DNA from: Massilia sp. IC2-278
GTDB lineage: Bacteria > Pseudomonadota > Gammaproteobacteria > Burkholderiales > Burkholderiaceae_D
Length of the DNA stretch: 64,000 bases
Assembly (NCBI RefSeq): GCF_020708045.1
Contig: NZ_JAJFES010000003.1
Location: forward strand, 434,001-498,000
Reading direction: 5' to 3'
Position numbers and translations under genes: made by a program. The stretch's first letter is position 1; each line of letters begins with the position of its first letter. This document shows positions 7,090 through 17,191 of this stretch, piece after piece. The notes below the pieces were generated by a model. The model was given only the letters and a program-made list of their open reading frames with translations. It was not told the DNA's origin and searched no databases.

Positions 7090-9003
7090 TTACTTCGCCA
7101 GCAGCATCTCATTCAAACGCTTCACGAACGACGCCGGATCCGCCAGGCTGCCGCCTTCGGCCAGCATCGCCTGGTCGAACAGGATATGCGACCAGTCGCC
7201 AAAGCGCGCACCTTCCGCATCCTCGTACTTCAAACGCGTCACCAGCGGGTGATTCGGATTGATCTCGAGAATCGGCTTCGACTCCGGCGCATTCTGGCCC
7301 GCGGCCTTCAGCATGCGCACCAGGTTCGCCGACAGCTCGTGCTCGTCCGCCACCAGGCAGGCCGGCGAATCGGTCAGGCGGAAGGTCACGCGCACGTCTT
7401 TCGCCTTGTCGGCCAGCGCGGTCTTCATCTTCTCGACCAGCTCCTTGTACTGGGTCTCGGTCTCTTCGTGTTCCTTCTTCTCGGCTTCGTCTTCGAGCTT
7501 GCCGAGGTCCAGCCCACCCTTGGCCACCGACACCAGTTCCTTGCCCTCGAACTCGGTCAGGAAGGACAGCATCCACTCGTCCACGCGGTCGGCCATCAGC
7601 AGCACTTCGACGCCCTTCTTGCGGAAGATTTCCAGGTGCGGGCTGTTCTTGGCGGCGCTGTAGCTGTCGGCGGTGACGTAATAGATCTTGTCCTGGCCTT
7701 CCTTCATGCGGCCGACGTAATCCTCGAACGACACGGTCTGCTCGCCCGACTCGTCATGGGTCGAGGCAAAGCGCAGCAGCTTGGCGATGCGGTCCTTGTT
7801 GGTCGCGTCCTCGCCGATGCCTTCCTTCAGCACCTGGCCGAATTCCTTCCAGAAGGTGACGTACTTGTCCTTGCCTTCCTGCTCTTCCGAGTTCGCCATC
7901 TCTTCCAGCATGCCCAGCACGCGCTTGGTCGAGCCTTCGCGGATCACGCGCACGTCGCGCGACTCCTGCAGGATTTCGCGCGAGACGTTCAGCGGCAGGT
8001 CGGCCGAGTCGATCACGCCCTTCACGAAGCGCAGGTAGGTCGGCATCAGCTGCTCGGCGTCGTCCATGATGAAGACGCGCTTCACGTACAGCTTGATGCC
8101 GCCGCGCTTGTTGCGGTCCCACAGGTCGAACGGCGCGTGGCTCGGCACGTACAGCAGCTGGGTGTATTCGCTGCGGCCTTCCACGCGGTTGTGGGTGTAA
8201 GCGAGCGGCTCCTGGAAGTCGTGCGAGACGTGTTTATAGAACTCGTCGTACTGTTCCTTGGTGATGTCCGACTTCGAACGGGCCCACAGCGCGCTGGCCT
8301 GGTTCACGGTCTCGAACTCGTCCTTCAGGACGGTTGCTTTCGCTTCCTCGTCCCACTCTTCCTTCTGCATCAGGATCGGCAGCGAGATGTGGTCCGAGTA
8401 CTTGCGGATGATGCCTTTCAGCTTCCAGTTCGACAGCAGCTCGTCCTCGCCTTCGCGCAGGTGCAGGATGACGTCGGTGCCGCGGCCGGTTTTCTCGATG
8501 GTCTCGACGCTGTACTCGCCCTCGCCGCCCGACTCCCAGCGCACGCCTTCCGTGCTTTCCGCGCCGGCGCGGCGGGTTTCGACGGTAATCTTGTCGGCGA
8601 CGATGAAGCCCGAATAGAAGCCCACGCCGAACTGGCCGATCAGGGCGGCGTCCGCCTTCTGGTCGCCCGAGAGCTTGCTGAAGAATTCCTTGGTGCCCGA
8701 CTTGGCAATCGTGCCCAGGTGCGAAATCACCTCGTCGCGGCTCATGCCGATGCCGTTGTCCGAGATCGTGATGGTCTTCGCGTCCTTGTTGAAGGCGACG
8801 CGGATCTTCAGTTCATGGTCGTTGCCGTACAGGGCATCGTTGTTGATCGCTTCGAAGCGCAGCTTGTCGGCGGCGTCGGAAGCGTTCGAAATCAGTTCGC
8901 GCAGGAAGATTTCCTTGTTCGAGTACAAGGAGTGGATCATCAGTTGCAGCAGCTGCTTTACTTCGGCTTGAAAGCCAAGGGTCTCTTTTTCGGCGACAGC
9001 CAT
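7090..9003 (-). CDS. htpG: Hsp90-family molecular chaperone HtpG
   Basis: 637 residues, the usual HtpG length. The N-terminal GHKL ATPase domain contains [14 protein letters not shown] (box I), [12 protein letters not shown] and [16 protein letters not shown] (lid and glycine box); the middle client-binding domain contains the conserved [19 protein letters not shown]; the C-terminal dimerisation domain ends at residue 637. It is a cytosolic ATP-dependent chaperone. It is monocistronic here: its 3' end has a strong terminator and its 5' end is 98 bp from the next gene on the same strand. No CIRCE or clear heat-shock promoter was recognised upstream. Confidence 0.97.
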   Translation of the reverse strand: MAVAEKETLGFQAEVKQLLQLMIHSLYSNKEIFLRELISNASDAADKLRFEAINNDALYGNDHELKIRVAFNKDAKTITISDNGIGMSRDEVISHLGTIAKSGTKEFFSKLSGDQKADAALIGQFGVGFYSGFIVADKITVETRRAGAESTEGVRWESGGEGEYSVETIEKTGRGTDVILHLREGEDELLSNWKLKGIIRKYSDHISLPILMQKEEWDEEAKATVLKDEFETVNQASALWARSKSDITKEQYDEFYKHVSHDFQEPLAYTHNRVEGRSEYTQLLYVPSHAPFDLWDRNKRGGIKLYVKRVFIMDDAEQLMPTYLRFVKGVIDSADLPLNVSREILQESRDVRVIREGSTKRVLGMLEEMANSEEQEGKDKYVTFWKEFGQVLKEGIGEDATNKDRIAKLLRFASTHDESGEQTVSFEDYVGRMKEGQDKIYYVTADSYSAAKNSPHLEIFRKKGVEVLLMADRVDEWMLSFLTEFEGKELVSVAKGGLDLGKLEDEAEKKEHEETETQYKELVEKMKTALADKAKDVRVTFRLTDSPACLVADEHELSANLVRMLKAAGQNAPESKPILEINPNHPLVTRLKYEDAEGARFGDWSHILFDQAMLAEGGSLADPASFVKRLNEMLLAK

Positions 9004-9100
9004 CTTATTCCTCTTGGAAACACAGGTTGAACGGATTGCCTCGATATGGGGATGGCAACATGCATTTCAAGAGGCGCCTGCAATCGGACCTTCGAAAGGC

Positions 9101-9889
9101 TCAGCTACGCACTGCCGATGGTGCGGCCACGGCCGGCGCCGCCAGCATGCGCCGCGCCGCCACATGCACCACCAGTGCGCAGCCCAGCGCCAGACCGAAG
9201 GCAGCGCCCAGCCCGCTCTGGCGCAGCTGCATCGCCAGCGTCACGCAGAACACGGAAAAGCCGAAGAAGCCGCAGACCATGCCACGCAGCAGCGCCACCG
9301 CGCTCGCGCGGCCGCTGCCGGCATGGGCAAAGCCGACCAGCACCGATCCCATCACCGGGAACATGGCGAAAAAACCGGACAGGCGCGCACCCATGTGGGC
9401 GGCGCCGGTCGTCACCAGCAGCACCAGGATGGCGGCGGCCAGCATACGCCAGGGCAGGTCGTTGCGCCGCGCGCCGCCGGCGGACGGCGCCACGGCCGGG
9501 AACAGGCGCACCGCCAGCAGCAAGGCGCACCAGACCAGCACGAAGGACACACCCAGCGCCGGGCGCAGGGTTTGCAGCAGCGCCACGGCCAAACCCCAGG
9601 CCGACAAGGCCAGCAGCATCGAACCGGCCACCTGCAGGCGGGCCGACGCCCAGGCATACACCATGCAAAACACCAGGATGGCGACCACCGACAGCAAGGT
9701 GCCCTCGGCGGCGCTGGCCGCAAATGGCACCCCCTGCTCCAGCGCCAGCGTCAGCAGGATCGGGCCTGCGACGATCGGAAAGGCCGACAGCCAACCGGCC
9801 ACCGATGGCCCCCAGCGCCGCCCGGCCAGCGTGACCAGATAGATCAGCAGCGGCACCAGGGCGAGTTTGAGCGCGAGCACTGCTGTCAT
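9101..9889 (-). CDS. integral membrane protein with an internal duplication
   Basis: 262 residues with about eight membrane segments. Two halves share a pattern: GPSVAGWLSAFPIVAGPILL near residue 30 and GARLSGFFAMFPVMGSVLVG near residue 170, each followed by two hydrophobic segments. This suggests an ancient tandem duplication, as in several small transporters. The start at 9889 (MTAVLALKLAL) has AGGACAGG just upstream and is preferred to the ATG at 9904. I do not recognise the family or a substrate. It is divergent from the small gene at 10007. Confidence 0.75.
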   Translation of the reverse strand: MTAVLALKLALVPLLIYLVTLAGRRWGPSVAGWLSAFPIVAGPILLTLALEQGVPFAASAAEGTLLSVVAILVFCMVYAWASARLQVAGSMLLALSAWGLAVALLQTLRPALGVSFVLVWCALLLAVRLFPAVAPSAGGARRNDLPWRMLAAAILVLLVTTGAAHMGARLSGFFAMFPVMGSVLVGFAHAGSGRASAVALLRGMVCGFFGFSVFCVTLAMQLRQSGLGAAFGLALGCALVVHVAARRMLAAPAVAAPSAVRS

Positions 9890-10006
9890 GGTCCTGTCCT
9901 TCACCTGGCAAGCCGGTCATCGGCAATCCGTTATGATAACACCAAGAAATATCATCTTTTCCCGGCAAGGCCTACGCTTGCAGGGCTGGAACGACACGGA
10001 CAACCC

Positions 10007-10567
10007 ATGCAAACCTTGCCGCCGCCGGTGGACCCGGCCCTCGCCTTCCCTGCCGCGCTGCGCCCCTGCGCAGTGCGGGTCGCCGCCGGACTCGCAGCGG
10101 GCGACCCGCACCCTCCCCGCTACAACTTTGCCGTCAGCCTGGGCGGCGAAACGCTCGCCATCCCCACGCGGGTCTATTACGCGCCGGAGCGCGTGGCGCA
10201 GGCCATCGCTGCGCCGGGCATGGATGGCCTGATCGCCTTGTGCCTCGGCACCCGGCACCACGACGGCTTCCTGCGTGAACGCTGCCTGCGCCGCCTGCTG
10301 GACGAGCGCCGGGACTGGATCGTTCCTTTCGTGGTGCAGCTGGTCGGGGAATATGTCGCCGAGATCGTCCAGCTCATCGAAGACGCGCTGCCACGGCTCG
10401 ATGCCGCTGCCTACGGCCGTTTCCTGCTGGAGAATCCGCGCTTTCTCGCCACGACCGAACGGCGTGTCGTCAGCTATGGCTATGCCTATCCGGACTACCG
10501 CGAGAATGCCGGCCGCCGCGTGATCGCCGCATTCAAACGCATGCGCGACGCCTCCGATTCCGTATAA
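10007..10567 (+). CDS. conserved hypothetical protein of 186 residues
   Basis: Not recognised. The protein is soluble, with no signal peptide or membrane segment. It contains a compact alpha/beta-looking N-terminal half and a helical C-terminal half (VVQLVGEYVAEIVQLIEDAL), ending in a basic segment. Codon use and GC at third positions look like neighbouring genes, so it is probably real. The ATG at 10007 is the first start after the divergent promoter region with the membrane protein gene. Function unknown. Confidence 0.62.
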   Translation: MQTLPPPVDPALAFPAALRPCAVRVAAGLAAGDPHPPRYNFAVSLGGETLAIPTRVYYAPERVAQAIAAPGMDGLIALCLGTRHHDGFLRERCLRRLLDERRDWIVPFVVQLVGEYVAEIVQLIEDALPRLDAAAYGRFLLENPRFLATTERRVVSYGYAYPDYRENAGRRVIAAFKRMRDASDSV

Positions 10568-10689
10568 AAAGTACTCCGATTATGTAGTAACAACAATTCC
10601 ATCGCCGCCGCATGGAATAGGCGAAATGGTGTCTTTCACAGCTGGCAAGTCGTACAATACCGGTCTCATTCACCGCAACAGGAACACCC

Positions 10690-11160
10690 ATGTCCCGCAT
10701 CTCCGTTTACGACAAACTCACCGAACTGAACATCACCCTGCAATCGGCCCCTGCGCCGGCCGCCGCCTACGTCATGTTCGTCCAGACCGGCAACCTGGTC
10801 TTCATCTCGGGCCACATCGCCAAGAACGCCGACGGTTCTGTCAACGCCGGCCAGCTGGGCAAGAACAAGACCCTGGAAGAAGGCCAGGCCGCCGCGCGCG
10901 CCATCGCCATCGACCTGATGGGCACCCTGCAGGATGCCTGCGGCGGCGACCTGACCCGCGTGAAGCGCATCGTCAAGCTGATGAGCCTGGTGAACTCGAC
11001 CCCGGACTTCACCGACCAGCACCTGGTGACCAACGGCGCCTCGGAACTGTTCGGCGAAGTCTTCGGCGACGCCGGCAAGCACGCCCGCTCGGCCTTCGGC
11101 GTGGCGCAGATCCCGCGCGGCGCCTGCGTCGAGATCGAAATGATCGTCGAAGTGGCCTGA
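10690..11160 (+). CDS. RidA (YjgF/YER057c/UK114) family protein
   Basis: 156 residues. It matches the larger RidA-like subgroup rather than the 128-residue archetype: NLVFISGHIAKN, a GQAAARAIAIDLMGTLQDA helix, and the C-terminal FGVAQIPRGACVEIEMIVEV, where the arginine corresponds to the residue that binds the substrate carboxylate in active imine deaminases. RidA proteins hydrolyse reactive enamines and imines made by PLP enzymes. The gene directly downstream is a PLP-dependent aminotransferase, which fits such a role. A hairpin at 11177-11199 separates the two. Confidence 0.9.
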   Translation: MSRISVYDKLTELNITLQSAPAPAAAYVMFVQTGNLVFISGHIAKNADGSVNAGQLGKNKTLEEGQAAARAIAIDLMGTLQDACGGDLTRVKRIVKLMSLVNSTPDFTDQHLVTNGASELFGEVFGDAGKHARSAFGVAQIPRGACVEIEMIVEVA

Positions 11161-11176
11161 TCGACCAGCGTTTCAC

Positions 11177-11199
11177 GGCCCGGCCCACCCGGCCGGGCC
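11177..11199. terminator. GC-rich hairpin between ridA-like gene and aminotransferase
   Basis: GGCCCGGCC, 5-nt loop, GGCCGGGCC: a perfect 9-bp stem 17 bp after the stop codon. There is no T run, so it may attenuate rather than fully terminate. Confidence 0.5.
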
Positions 11200-11248
11200 T
11201 TCACCGCAGCCTACCCGGCGCGCGCCTTTTAACGACCGCGAGACCAGC

Positions 11249-12454
11249 ATGAAAATCGAGAACCCGAATCCCATCCAGTGGCAGTTTTCCGAGCGTGCGC
11301 AGCAGTTGCAAAGCTCCTTCATCCGCGAAATCCTGAAGATCACCCAGCGTCCGGAGATCATCTCGTTCGCCGGCGGCCTGCCCTCGCCGGCCACCTTCCC
11401 GGTCGAGCGCATGAAGGAAGCCTACGACCGTGTGCTGACCGAAACCGGCAAGGTGGCCCTGCAATACGGCCCGACCGACGGCTACGGCCCGCTGAAGGAA
11501 TGGATCGCGAACTCGCTCTCGACCGAAGGCACGAAGATCCTGCCCGAGCAGATCCTGATGGTCTCGGGCTCGCAGCAGGCGCTCGACTTGATCGGCAAGG
11601 TCCTGATCGACGAAGGCAGCCGCGTGCTGGTGGAAACCCCGAGCTACCTGGGTGCGCTGCAGGCATTCTCGGTCTACCGCCCGGAATTCGGCTCGGTGGC
11701 GACCGACGACCACGGCCTGGTGCCGTCCTCGGTCGAAGCCGTCACCGGGGTGGCAAACAACCGTGCGCGCCTGCTGTACTCGCTGCCGAACTTCCAGAAC
11801 CCGACGGGCCGTTCGCTCTCGATCGAGCGCCGCCTGGAACTGGTCGAAACCTGCGCCCGCTTGCAGCTGCCGCTGATCGAGGACGATCCCTACGGCGCGC
11901 TGTCGTACAAGGGCGAACCGATGCCGAAGATGGTCGCCATGAACCCGGAAGGCGTGATCTACATGGGCTCCTTCTCGAAGGTGCTCACGCCCGGCATCCG
12001 CCTCGGTTACGTGTGCGCGCCGTTGCCGCTGGTGCGCCGCCTCGAGCTGGCCAAGCAGGCGGCCGACCTGCATACCGCCCAGCTGACCCAGATGGTGGTC
12101 TACGACGTGGTCAAGGACGGCTTCCTCGACCAGCACATCCCGACCATCCGCACCCTGTACGGCAACCAGTGCCAGGCCATGCTCGACGCGATGGAAGAGC
12201 ACTTCCCGAAACAGGTGACGTGGACCAGACCGGAAGGCGGCATGTTCATCTGGGTGACCCTGCCGAAAGGGATCGACGCCATGAAGCTGCTCGACCAGGC
12301 GATCGCCGCGCGCGTCGCCTTTGTGCCGGGCGCGCCCTTCTACGCCACCGATCCGGAAACGAACACCCTGCGCCTGTCGTTCGTGACGGTGCCGCCGGAG
12401 CGCATCCGCGAAGGCATCGCCATCCTCGGCCAGCTGATCGCCGCGGCTTTGTAA
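11249..12454 (+). CDS. PLP-dependent aminotransferase, 2-aminoadipate/aromatic (LysN-like) class I
   Basis: 401 residues, fold-type I aminotransferase. N terminus ISFAGGLPSPATFP is the signature of the LysN/kynurenine aminotransferase/MocR-like branch; the cofactor-stacking region is LPNFQNPTGRSLS, and the PLP lysine lies in SFSKVLTPGIRLGY. The C-terminal substrate arginine is in LRLSFVTVP. Likely acts on 2-aminoadipate, branched-chain or aromatic amino acids; the exact substrate cannot be set from sequence alone. A strong terminator follows at 12477. Confidence 0.92.
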   Translation: MKIENPNPIQWQFSERAQQLQSSFIREILKITQRPEIISFAGGLPSPATFPVERMKEAYDRVLTETGKVALQYGPTDGYGPLKEWIANSLSTEGTKILPEQILMVSGSQQALDLIGKVLIDEGSRVLVETPSYLGALQAFSVYRPEFGSVATDDHGLVPSSVEAVTGVANNRARLLYSLPNFQNPTGRSLSIERRLELVETCARLQLPLIEDDPYGALSYKGEPMPKMVAMNPEGVIYMGSFSKVLTPGIRLGYVCAPLPLVRRLELAKQAADLHTAQLTQMVVYDVVKDGFLDQHIPTIRTLYGNQCQAMLDAMEEHFPKQVTWTRPEGGMFIWVTLPKGIDAMKLLDQAIAARVAFVPGAPFYATDPETNTLRLSFVTVPPERIREGIAILGQLIAAAL

Positions 12455-12474
12455 GAGGTTGCAACTTCACCACG

Positions 12475-12503
12475 AAATGGACGCCATGTGCGTCCATTTT
12501 TTT
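12475..12503 (+). terminator. rho-independent terminator of the aminotransferase gene
   Basis: ATGGACGC, 5-nt loop, GCGTCCAT followed by TTTTTTT, 21 bp after the stop. A textbook intrinsic terminator. Confidence 0.92.
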
Positions 12504-12650
12504 CGTTGGAAGCTATTCCAAAAGCATGAACAATCCGGCAGAACACTCTGAACGGCCAGAAAATCTATCCTATTGGCAACAAAAATTACCGCTTTCGCTG
12601 AGTTCGGCGTAAAATTTGAACAACATCAAAACTGGCCCACCTGCACGTCC

Positions 12651-14015
12651 ATGCCCACCCTCGCCCAGGTCTCTGCCGCCGCTCCGCGCCAGGCCGCCAT
12701 CCTCATCGTCGATGACGCCCCCGCGCACCTGGGGGCGCTGCGTTCCATGATGCTGCAGCAGGGTTACCAGACTTTTGTCGCCAATTCCGGCGAACGCGCG
12801 CTCGGGATCGCCCAGCGCGCCCTGCCCGACCTGGTCCTGCTCGACATCAACCTGCCCGGCATGGATGGTATGGAGGTCTGCCGCCGCCTGAAGGCCCATC
12901 CGGTCACCTGCAACATCCCGGTGATCTTCATGAGCGCGCGCACCGAGACCGAGGACATCGTCGCCGCCTTCGACATCGGCGCCGCCGACTACATCCCCAA
13001 GCCGCTGCGCCTGGCGGAAGTGTGCGCCCGCGTGCGCGCGCAGTTGCAGTTCCGCCGCACCAGTCTGTCGCAGCAGGAACAGGCCGAGCGCCTGCGCCTG
13101 ATCGTCAACAGCATCGACGAAGGCCTGATGATCATCGAGGCCAACGGCCGCATCCAGTATGCCAATCCGGCCTGCGACCGCTACCTCGGCTACGGCCCCG
13201 GCGAACTGGCGGGCGTTCGCCTCGACAGCCTGCTGGCGCCCTCGGTGGCCCAGGAATACCTCGACATCTTCAGCCGCAGCCTGGCCGGCGCCGCCGCCAG
13301 CCCGCCGTTTGCGCGCGACTGCCGCGGCGCGCGCGAAGTGCTGATCCGCCAGCGCGACGGCATCCTGCGCGCGATGGACTTCACGCTCACGCCGATGCTG
13401 GCCGACCAGCCGCTGTTCGTCGCCCTGCTGCACGACATCACCCATCACAAGCAGTCCGAGACGGCGCTGCAGCGCGCGGCCCTGGCCGACCCGCTGACCA
13501 AGATCCCGAACCGGCGCCACTTCGACAGCTTCCTGGAAAAGGAATGGCAGCGCGCGGTGCGCAGCAGCCAGCCGCTGTCGCTGATCGTGCTCGACGTCGA
13601 CCACTTCAAGGGCTACAACGACAGCCTCGGCCACGCCGCCGGCGACGCCTGCCTGCAGCAGGTGGCGATGGCGCTGCAGTCGCACGCGCTGCGCGCCACC
13701 GACATCGCGGCGCGCTACGGCGGCGAGGAATTCGTGCTGCTGTTCGGCGAAACCGGCTTCGAGGCCGCCGCCACGCTCGGCGAAACCATCCGCGCCCACA
13801 TCGAATCGCTGCACATCCCGAACCCGGGCTCGACCACCTCGGAATGGGTGACGGCCAGCCTGGGCGTGGCCACCATCGTGCCGACCCAGCTTGACGACTT
13901 GAAGAGCTTCTTCGTGGCGGCCGACCGCGCCATGTATGCGGTCAAGGATGCAGGGCGTAATGGAGTGCGCGCGGTGCGCACCGGCAGCGCGCACCTGGAG
14001 CCGGCGCTGTCCTGA
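12651..14015 (+). CDS. response regulator with REC, PAS and GGDEF domains (diguanylate cyclase)
   Basis: 454 residues. REC domain about 15-130, with phosphoacceptor Asp in LVLLDINLPGMDG and lysine in DYIPKPLRLAE; PAS domain about 145-265 (LIVNSIDEGLMIIEANGRI); GGDEF domain about 280-440 with active-site RYGGEEF. An I-site RATD lies exactly five residues before GGEEF, so product inhibition by c-di-GMP is predicted. Family knowledge: phosphorylation-controlled synthesis of c-di-GMP. The ATG at 12651 is preferred over an upstream in-frame one at 12573, because the extension is not REC-like. The cognate kinase is not adjacent. Confidence 0.93.
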   Translation: MPTLAQVSAAAPRQAAILIVDDAPAHLGALRSMMLQQGYQTFVANSGERALGIAQRALPDLVLLDINLPGMDGMEVCRRLKAHPVTCNIPVIFMSARTETEDIVAAFDIGAADYIPKPLRLAEVCARVRAQLQFRRTSLSQQEQAERLRLIVNSIDEGLMIIEANGRIQYANPACDRYLGYGPGELAGVRLDSLLAPSVAQEYLDIFSRSLAGAAASPPFARDCRGAREVLIRQRDGILRAMDFTLTPMLADQPLFVALLHDITHHKQSETALQRAALADPLTKIPNRRHFDSFLEKEWQRAVRSSQPLSLIVLDVDHFKGYNDSLGHAAGDACLQQVAMALQSHALRATDIAARYGGEEFVLLFGETGFEAAATLGETIRAHIESLHIPNPGSTTSEWVTASLGVATIVPTQLDDLKSFFVAADRAMYAVKDAGRNGVRAVRTGSAHLEPALS

Positions 14016-15581
14016 TCAGAGCTGGCGCGGATAACCGGTAATGTCGGCGATCCGCCTGTACAGCGGCTGCAAATTCCGGTACATCTTCTTGTAGACCTCC
14101 CTGTACAGCCGGTCGTAGATGGCGCGGTTGCCTTCGATCGGCTCGAACACCCGCCCCACCCGCGTCATGCTCGCCACCGCACTGGCGAAATCCGGATACA
14201 GCCCGAGCCCGACGGCGGCGTCGATGGCGGCGCCCAGGCCCGAGGTTTCGTACACGTGCGGGCGCGCGGTCGGCAAGCCGAAGATGTCGGCCGTGAGCTG
14301 CATCGCCGCGTCGCTCTGCGAGCCGCCGCCGGACACGCGCAGCTCGGTGATCCGCACGCCGCTGCGCCGCTCGATGCGTTCCTTCCCTTCGCGCAGCGCA
14401 TACGCCAGCCCTTCCAGGATCGCGCGGTACACGTGGGCGCGGGTGTGCACGTCGCCGAAGCCGATGATCGCGCCCTTCGCTTCGCGCCCCGGCACGCGGA
14501 TGCCGGGCGTCCAGTAAGGCTGCAGCATCAGGCCCATGGAACCGGGCGGCACCGAGTCGGCCAATTCGTCGAACAGGGCTTCCGGCGCCACGTCTTCCAG
14601 CAGCGCGCGGCTTTGTTCCATGTGGCCGAACTGCTCCTTGAACCAGTTGACCATCCAGTAGCCGCGAAATACCTGCACCTCGGTGCTGTAGGCGCCGGGG
14701 ATCGCGGCCGGATACGGCGGCACGAAGGGCGTGACCTCGACGTACTTGCGGCTGGTGGTGTTCACGGTGGCCGTGGTGCCGTAGCTCAGGCAGCCGACGT
14801 GCGGCTCGCTGCAGCCGGCGCCCAGTACCTCGCAGGCCTTGTCGGCGGCGGCCGCGAACAGCGGCGTACCTTGCGGGATGCCGGTAGCCCGGGACGCATC
14901 CGCATCGATTGCCCCCAGCCGGGCGCCGGGCGGCGCCAGCGCGGGCAGCATGCGCGCTTCAATCGCCAGCGCCTGCCACTTCCAGTCGCGCCCTGTCGCC
15001 CACGCGTGGCGCCGGTAATCGAAAGGCAGGTAACCGACCTGCGCGCCGCTGGAGTCGATGAAGCGCCCGCACAGGCGCCAGTTCAGGTAGCCCGACAGCA
15101 GCAGGAACTTGTCGGTGGCGTTCCACACGTCCGGCTGGTGGGCGCGGATCCAGTTGATCTCGGCCTCGCCGCGGAAGTAGTCGATCGTATTCGACACCCG
15201 CGCCAAGCGGAAGGCGCCGCGCCAGAACGGGCCGATCGGCGGTACGGTATCGGTGCGGCGCTGGTCGAGCCAGGTAATGGCCGGGCGTAGCGGCCGGCCA
15301 TCGCGGCCGAGGTTGACCACGGTGCCGCGCTGGGTGGTGACCGCCACCGCGCGCACGGCGGCGCGCTCGGCGCCGGGCTGGGTCCACAGGCCCTGGCAGG
15401 CGCGGCACACGGCCTGCCAGTAATCTTCCGGCTCGTGCTCGGCCCAGCCGGGCTGCTGCGAAAAATAGGCTTGCAGCGGCACCTGGCACTTGGCGACGAT
15501 GTCGCCGCGCAGGTCGAACAGCAAGGCGCGTACGCTCTGGGTGCCGTTGTCGATGGCGAGGATCAGGGGCGCGAGCGTCAT
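14016..15581 (-). CDS. FGGY-family carbohydrate kinase
   Basis: 521 residues of the FGGY kinase family (glycerol, xylulose, ribulose and related kinases). The N-terminal phosphate loop is [16 protein letters not shown]; the catalytic region includes WLDQRR; the C-terminal ATPase part has [21 protein letters not shown]. It does not look like a standard GlpK or XylB and, from memory, is closer to the YgcE-type group. The start overlaps the stop of the upstream dehydrogenase gene by four bases (ATGA at 15578-15581), so translation is coupled. It is the last gene of a three-gene operon and would phosphorylate a polyol or sugar whose identity is not known. Confidence 0.9.
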   Translation of the reverse strand: MTLAPLILAIDNGTQSVRALLFDLRGDIVAKCQVPLQAYFSQQPGWAEHEPEDYWQAVCRACQGLWTQPGAERAAVRAVAVTTQRGTVVNLGRDGRPLRPAITWLDQRRTDTVPPIGPFWRGAFRLARVSNTIDYFRGEAEINWIRAHQPDVWNATDKFLLLSGYLNWRLCGRFIDSSGAQVGYLPFDYRRHAWATGRDWKWQALAIEARMLPALAPPGARLGAIDADASRATGIPQGTPLFAAAADKACEVLGAGCSEPHVGCLSYGTTATVNTTSRKYVEVTPFVPPYPAAIPGAYSTEVQVFRGYWMVNWFKEQFGHMEQSRALLEDVAPEALFDELADSVPPGSMGLMLQPYWTPGIRVPGREAKGAIIGFGDVHTRAHVYRAILEGLAYALREGKERIERRSGVRITELRVSGGGSQSDAAMQLTADIFGLPTARPHVYETSGLGAAIDAAVGLGLYPDFASAVASMTRVGRVFEPIEGNRAIYDRLYREVYKKMYRNLQPLYRRIADITGYPRQL

Positions 15582-17191
15582 GCCGGCTCACTATCTTGAG
15601 CAGCGCGCGGCAAACTGTAGTGGCGGACCCAGAGCGCGGCGTAGGCCGCTTGTTCCCCCTCCCAGCGCGCATCGTTCCATCCCAGCTCCGCCTGGCAGAT
15701 GGCGCGGATGCGCTCCATGTGGCCGGCCCCGCCGCCGCGCAGCAGCAGGCCGATGCGGGTGCGGCGCAGCAGCAGGTCGTCCAGGTGCTCGACGGCCTCG
15801 GCGCGCGCGGCCCAGCGCAGCTCGGCCCACAGGGTGTCGGTGCCGGGAATCTGTTCGAGTTCGCCGTCCTGCGCCGCATCGACCAGGGCCTGGGCCTGCG
15901 GGCCGTGGCGGCCCGCCAGGCGGCGCAGCAATGGCGCCGGCATGCGCCGCGGCGCGGCCGGCAGGGCGACGGGTGCGTAGATCGTGCACGGCGCCAGCGC
16001 ATCGTTCCAGCCGGGCAGCTGGCGCTTCGCCTGGCGCAGCACGTCGAGGGCGATCGCGCGGAAGGTGGTCAGCTTGCCGCCGGTGACGCTGACCAGGCCC
16101 TTGCCGCACCAGATCGCGTGCTCGCGGCCCAGCTTCGACGGCGCATCGCCGGTGCCGCTGTCGACCACGGGCCGCACGCCGGCATAGGTGGCGATCACGT
16201 CTTCTTCGCCCAGGCCAAGTTCCGGGAACTGGGCCTGCAAGGCTTGCAGCAGGTAGTCGAGTTCCGGGCGCGTGATCGCGGCTTCAAGCGCCAGGCCGTC
16301 GCGGTGGTCGACATCGGTGGTGCCGACCAGGGTCGCGCCTTCCCAGGGAAAGGCGAACACGGGACGGCCGTCGCCTGGGTGCATCAGGCTGATCGCCTGC
16401 GCCAGCGGCAGGCGCCAGGAAGGCAGCAGCAGGTGGCTGCCGCGCAGCGGACGCAGGCGCGGGCCGCCCGTGGCAAGCTGGCCGGCCCAGGCGCCGCCGG
16501 CGTCGATCACCAGGCGCGCGCGCACCTCGAACAAACCGGCGCCGCCGGCATCGTCGCGCAGCACGGCGCCCGTTACCTTGTCGCCCTCCTTCAGCAGCGA
16601 GCGCACGGTCAGGTAGTTGACGGCGGCAGCGCCGTGGCGGCGTGCTTCCAGCAGCGTGCGCAGCACCAGGCGCGCGTCGTCGGTCTTGGCATCAAGGTAC
16701 ACGATGCCGCCGGCCAGTCCTGCGCGCGCCACGTTCGGCGCCAGCAGGGCGAATGCGCCCGCGTCCTGCCAGTGCCGCTCGCGCCGTCCGGCAAACAAAT
16801 CGTACAGCGCCAGGCCGGCCAGCATGGTGCGGCGCTTGCGGCGGCTGGCGCCGTAGTCGGGAAAGGCAAAGCGCTGCGGCTCGACCAGGCCCGGCGCATC
16901 GCGCAGCAGGGCTTCGCGCTCGCGCACCGCTTCGCGCGTGAGTTTCACGTGGCCCTGGGCCAGGTAGCGCAGGCCGCCGTGCACCAGTTTCGACGAGCGG
17001 CTCGAGGTGCCCCAGGCGAAGTCGCGCCCCTCGACCAGCAGCGCGCGCAGGCCGCGCCGCGCCGCTTCGAGCAGGATGCCGGCGCCGGTGATGCCGCCGC
17101 CCACCACCAGCACGTCCCATTCGCGCGCCAGCAGCTCAGGCAGGCCTGCCCGCCATCCGCCCTGCCAGCCCGGATCGCCGCCCCCGTTCAT
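15578..17191 (-). CDS. FAD-dependent glycerol-3-phosphate dehydrogenase-like oxidoreductase
   Basis: 537 residues, GlpD/GlpA fold. FAD-binding Rossmann motif [21 protein letters not shown] at residues about 25-45, then [17 protein letters not shown], the GlpD signature. The conserved C-terminal region has [12 protein letters not shown] and the following DAO_C domain. Typical GlpD is about 500-530 residues. It would oxidise sn-glycerol 3-phosphate or a related polyol phosphate at the membrane and pass electrons to quinone. It overlaps both neighbours by four bases, so the three genes form one tightly coupled unit. With a kinase next door, substrate phosphorylation followed by oxidation is a reasonable route, but the substrate may differ from glycerol. 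Confidence 0.9.
   Translation of the reverse strand: MNGGGDPGWQGGWRAGLPELLAREWDVLVVGGGITGAGILLEAARRGLRALLVEGRDFAWGTSSRSSKLVHGGLRYLAQGHVKLTREAVREREALLRDAPGLVEPQRFAFPDYGASRRKRRTMLAGLALYDLFAGRRERHWQDAGAFALLAPNVARAGLAGGIVYLDAKTDDARLVLRTLLEARRHGAAAVNYLTVRSLLKEGDKVTGAVLRDDAGGAGLFEVRARLVIDAGGAWAGQLATGGPRLRPLRGSHLLLPSWRLPLAQAISLMHPGDGRPVFAFPWEGATLVGTTDVDHRDGLALEAAITRPELDYLLQALQAQFPELGLGEEDVIATYAGVRPVVDSGTGDAPSKLGREHAIWCGKGLVSVTGGKLTTFRAIALDVLRQAKRQLPGWNDALAPCTIYAPVALPAAPRRMPAPLLRRLAGRHGPQAQALVDAAQDGELEQIPGTDTLWAELRWAARAEAVEHLDDLLLRRTRIGLLLRGGGAGHMERIRAICQAELGWNDARWEGEQAAYAALWVRHYSLPRAAQDSEPA

Noticed and set aside
7186..9030. 614-residue plus-strand open frame
   Set aside because: Antisense to htpG with Arg/His/Val-rich content typical of a high-GC shadow frame.
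12573..12650. Upstream start for the REC-PAS-GGDEF protein
   Set aside because: The 26-residue extension does not resemble REC, and the ATG at 12651 gives a normal N terminus.
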